Below are positions 61,000 through 64,000 of a DNA stretch of 64,000 bases, one piece after another; the first letter of the stretch is position 1, and every line of letters begins with the position of its first letter. Source of the stretch: Mycosarcoma maydis (taxonomy: Eukaryota > Basidiomycota > Ustilaginomycetes > Ustilaginales). The stretch covers positions 310,001 through 374,000 of the forward strand of contig NC_026490.1 of the NCBI RefSeq assembly GCF_000328475.2, written 5' to 3'. The notes beneath the pieces were generated by a model. That model made no database searches. It was not told the origin of the DNA and saw nothing but the letters and a program-made list of their open reading frames with translations. The translations under genes were made by a program, and so were the position numbers.

Positions 61000-62231
61000 A
61001 GCAGGGTTACAATGATGCGTGGGCAAGCTAGCGACAAGGAATAGGATGATGCTTACCAACTCGTGACTAGGCAATTAACGAAGGGGTTTTTGTGACCATC
61101 GGTGGAGAGTGACTTGCGAGACATGAGAGGAGGGAATCTGCTCGCCAACGCTGGTTTGCGAACCGAGTACAGACTCGGAGCCATCGTTGTCGGATGAGAA
61201 GACCGACGCATGGCGAGAACCTGCCGAGGCCGAGGGGGACAAGGTGAGAGCGTATCTGAGCAGGTCAAGGCAATCGGCAGAGCTTTGCTGAAATGAGTCA
61301 GAGAAGCACGTCGAGCTGCTGCGTGGTAGGATGGCGATGGTGAGATGAGACGGAGGGGTTAGAATCCAATGCGACGAAAGAGCGCCAAGCTTCGGAGCAC
61401 CTGTCGAGCCTTGCTGTTGAAGGTTGGCTCTCCTTCGACGGTTAACATGAGCATGGTCATCCCGAAGGTGATCTACATGCTCGTACCCTCTTGCGTAAGT
61501 TGTCCGCTCTTCTGGGGGCGCTCAACGGCCGAGACACTCTCGGGCTTGGGACTTGGCTGTGGTACTAAAGACGAATCATTACTACGGACCTGCTGCTGTG
61601 CCGTCACGCTGTAGACACGATTGGGACTGGAGGCTTCCTAACATGCTACCGAAGGCGTAGCTGACGACGGTTGTTGGCGATTCCGTATGATGCTACAAGA
61701 CTGACGAGAAGCTGACGATGGACTGCTGCTTGAGGCGTTGGCCGCAACGAATTGATACTGACGAGTCAGAAAGACATGCTGGGAAAGCGGATGGCTGGCG
61801 AGCGGATCTCTTTAAAACTTTCGATCACCTGGAGCGCCCAGGCCGCCTCCACCTCCTACCCAGTTGCGATGATTCAGCAACCCGACTAGACAGTCTCGCA
61901 GTGCCCAAATGTCTGACTCGCCTTTACTGCTGCATCGTCTGCCGTTCAAAGCAATTGAGAAGGACTTTCAGCAAGTCGATTTCGACCATGCCGTTGATGA
62001 CTGAGCCGTTTCGTGAGCAGCCTTGTTACCCACCGTCAATAAGATCGTATTCGCTTCTGCGTTGAGGAAGATGATACAACGTCGAAACCAAAAAAGAAAG
62101 CAAGCAAGATTGTATCAGTAGGCAGACTCGACAGGTCAGGGCACGCCGAAGAAACAGTACCGAGTCGGCAGAGGAGAGAGAAAGCCTCGATCTGATTGGC
62201 CTCATGAGCGACTCGTAGCTGAGCTCTATTC
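61000..62231. other. repeat-rich region without recognisable gene
   Basis: 1.2 kb. Only short frames, none with family sequence. Base composition resembles decayed coding DNA in places, but I could not find a domain. Confidence 0.45.
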
Positions 62232-62735
62232 ATGATTGGAGAGGATGCCGTATCTGACTCCATCAACCGGGCCGAGTCCAGCCAAGCTACCCGTGGCAGC
62301 TGGCAGTCGTGCCAACCCGAGTCCAGCATCCAAGAGCCGATCGACACCATCGTCCACATCAAGCCAGCAAGCATGCGAGACTTCTCGGGCGCTGGCCACC
62401 ATCCTCCTCAGTCCGACGACACGCCTTTTCCGTCTACCCGCAACCATCGAGACGAGTCAAACAGACAAGACGAGTCAAGCACTGTGCTGGAACGATGCCA
62501 AGCGCTCGAATCAACCATTCGCAATCTCAGCGTTGAGATGCGCTCCTACTACCAAAGCATTGCCCAGTCGCTGCACTGGCTTGACGATGTGATCCCCAGC
62601 ATCGACCCTGCAGCCGCTCCTGCCGCATCTGCGACAAAACCCCCTCTGGTGCCGTTCGAAACCTCCTCTCACAGAGGCGGAGGTGGTCCCAAACGAGATA
62701 GGACGCTCACGACTGCAAAAGTCTTTCCGATATGA
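62232..62735 (+). CDS. orphan ORF, hypothetical
   Basis: 167 codons from an ATG at 62232 to a stop at 62733-62735. No family is recognised. Residues about 80-125 (LERCQALESTIRNLSVEMRS, then QSIAQSLHWLDDVIPSID) look like a short coiled coil; the rest is Ser/Pro/Ala/Gly-rich with a basic C-terminus. An overlapping frame of 118 codons also stays open, so coding status is uncertain. It sits in transposon debris between two LTR-like copies and could be the remains of an element protein (for example a gag-like fragment) or a young gene. Confidence 0.3.
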   Translation: MIGEDAVSDSINRAESSQATRGSWQSCQPESSIQEPIDTIVHIKPASMRDFSGAGHHPPQSDDTPFPSTRNHRDESNRQDESSTVLERCQALESTIRNLSVEMRSYYQSIAQSLHWLDDVIPSIDPAAAPAASATKPPLVPFETSSHRGGGGPKRDRTLTTAKVFPI

Positions 62736-63175
62736 GCTTCGTCATCGAATCGCGTGAATGGGCTTGCAGCCACGGGACCCTCTCCCGCCCTTTGAGGAAA
62801 TCACCGCCATCCTTGCACGGCGTGCCTGTCCTGTGATTCATGATTCGACTGGTCGCAGAGGCCAGACACTTACACAGAGCTGGTCAAGTCGATCATTCGC
62901 AGGCTTTGAAGCCGCGATCGATGCTCCAGCAAGCTGCTGACTTTGCCATTTGTAAATGACTCTCTTGCAACAGTCATGAGTACCTTCTCAAATCACAAAT
63001 CGTGAATTGCGGCTACGAACACTCACGAACTCACATCTTCCTGACTTTCCTTCACGTTGTCATCCCGGGATTCACGATTCGTGATTCGTGATTTGTTAAC
63101 TAACTTATAATCGTGAGTATAGCAGACAACTCACAACTCTCGACGACGTAGTTACCTTCTATTTAAATTTTTGGT
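62736..63175. other. spacer with heptamers
   Basis: Heptamers near 63000 and a short mixed ATTCACG/ATTCGTG array at 63070-63093. No gene seen. Confidence 0.5.
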
Positions 63176-63745
63176 GAATCTTTAGCGGGCGCTAGATGAT
63201 CGAAGTCTCCCTTTCCTTAGAGAGGCGAGTTGGGACTGAGTACTGAGTAGTGGTCGAGAATGGTTTGGAATGTATTTGGATAGTGTGAATTGGACAAGGG
63301 ACTAACTACAAAGTGTGAGCGTTCCCTCTGTATTTATGTACATGAGTTGACTGGAGTATCCCACATGAGCTTCTCCCTATACGTCAGCTCCTCATACAAC
63401 TGACTAGCTGTGGCCACAACTGGCCAGATGCGTGAGTCTGTTCTCCCTCAGGTTCTATCACTTGGTGCGAGTCGTGAGTCTGTAGCCAACGGCATATTCC
63501 CACAGTCGTCCAGCGACTTGTGTGAAATTACCAGGGCTTCTCGCTACCAGCGCTATGTTATGAACCGGGTAAAACTCTGGCGTTCTGAGACACCTACTCG
63601 TACCCGTCCAGTGACTGAGAGGGTTGCGGACATTCCGCGAGCTTACTCGTTCCCATCCGGTCACTCGTGTGTACCGTATGGGTAACTGCAAGGGCTGCAT
63701 GATTGTGGGCGATCAGACTAAACGCCAATCGCAGATATTCTAACA
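63176..63745 (-). mobile_element. LTR-like repeat, copy B
   Basis: Second copy of the repeat at 59290-60255, shorter and without its insertion. Reading the - strand from 63745, it starts TGTTAGAATATCTGCGATTG, the form of a Copia-type LTR 5' terminus. The other end near 63176 shows GAATCTTTAGCGGGCGCTAG, comparable with GAATCTTAGGAAACGCTAG at copy A. Too diverged to be recently active. Confidence 0.65.
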
Positions 63746-64000
63746 CCTTCAGTCGCTCTTTCTGTTCTCAGGCTGTCGAGATCAGAAAATTTACATTCGT
63801 GATTCTAATTCACGATTTACCATTTATGATTAATAATTTGGTTTGTACACCACTTATGGACCTCTAACCTGGGTAAGCAAACATACGTGGTTTCTATGTT
63901 GGTTAAGGGAAGTTGTGATGATCGTGAATCGTGAATGAAGAGAACTCGAGCGTCAGAGGAATAACAAATTGTGAATTGGAACAAAGCTTCAGTTAGACTC
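63746..64000. other. right-end spacer with heptamers
   Basis: AT-rich, with heptamer-like copies at 63793-63835 and 63920-63940. Nothing else recognised. Confidence 0.5.

Noticed and set aside
60792..61074. Leu/Ser-rich - strand open frames with repeat pattern
   Set aside because: They are translations of the purine-rich minisatellite.
1..64000. tRNA, rRNA, CRISPR or bacterial-type operon features
   Set aside because: I scanned the spacers for tRNA-like arms and conserved loops and found none. The heptamer arrays have no spacers and are not CRISPR-like. The gene content is eukaryotic.

Overview
The window is 64 kb of a compact fungal nuclear genome. A basidiomycete smut (Ustilaginaceae: Ustilago, Sporisorium or Pseudozyma type) is the best guess. 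Reasons: about 22 tightly packed protein genes, few and short GT-AG introns, long Ser/Ala-rich low-complexity tails, and intergenic spacers filled with heptanucleotide repeats of the ATTCGTG / ATTCACG type. I could not run a search, so genus and species are inference. There are two 100-N assembly gaps, both touching the first large gene.

Layout. 1-136: 3' end of an unidentified + strand gene. 438-7102: Pom1/DYRK-type kinase on the - strand, gapped inside its catalytic domain and lacking a visible start. 9708-14732: three + strand genes, a THP3/LENG8-type SAC3 protein, a ubiquitin-like plus BAG-domain co-chaperone, and homoserine kinase. 14916-18788: dynein intermediate chain and PRP38. 18993-27262: three - strand membrane or surface genes, a Ctr copper transporter, a His-rich secreted protein and a Vhc1-type cation-chloride cotransporter. 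28074-36016: ARP8, TRAPPC12-like protein, AP-2 sigma, SEC72 and the complex I 20.9 kDa subunit. 36605-39748: one long open frame joining an RsfS-like domain, an Rrg9-like segment and a mitochondrial-type asparaginyl-tRNA synthetase. 41297-50291: PUS3/DEG1, a CUE-CCCH-Smr protein and PAF1. 51063-58080: SKP1, methylenetetrahydrofolate reductase and APP1. 58081-64000: no solid gene. This end is a transposon graveyard with a broken LINE-type RNase H, three copies of an LTR-like repeat, strong hairpins, a purine-rich minisatellite and one orphan ORF.

Most genes are unrelated housekeeping genes, so there is no operon-like logic. Two local groupings deserve attention: the copper transporter beside the His-rich surface protein, and the mitochondrial translation fusion beside a complex I gene. 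Introns are concentrated in small conserved genes (SKP1 five exons, AP-2 sigma four, complex I subunit three), while the large genes read as single exons. Some rebuilt exons are very small (4, 17, 18 and 21 nt). They were placed by splice sites, phase and family C- or N-terminal sequence, without transcript data.
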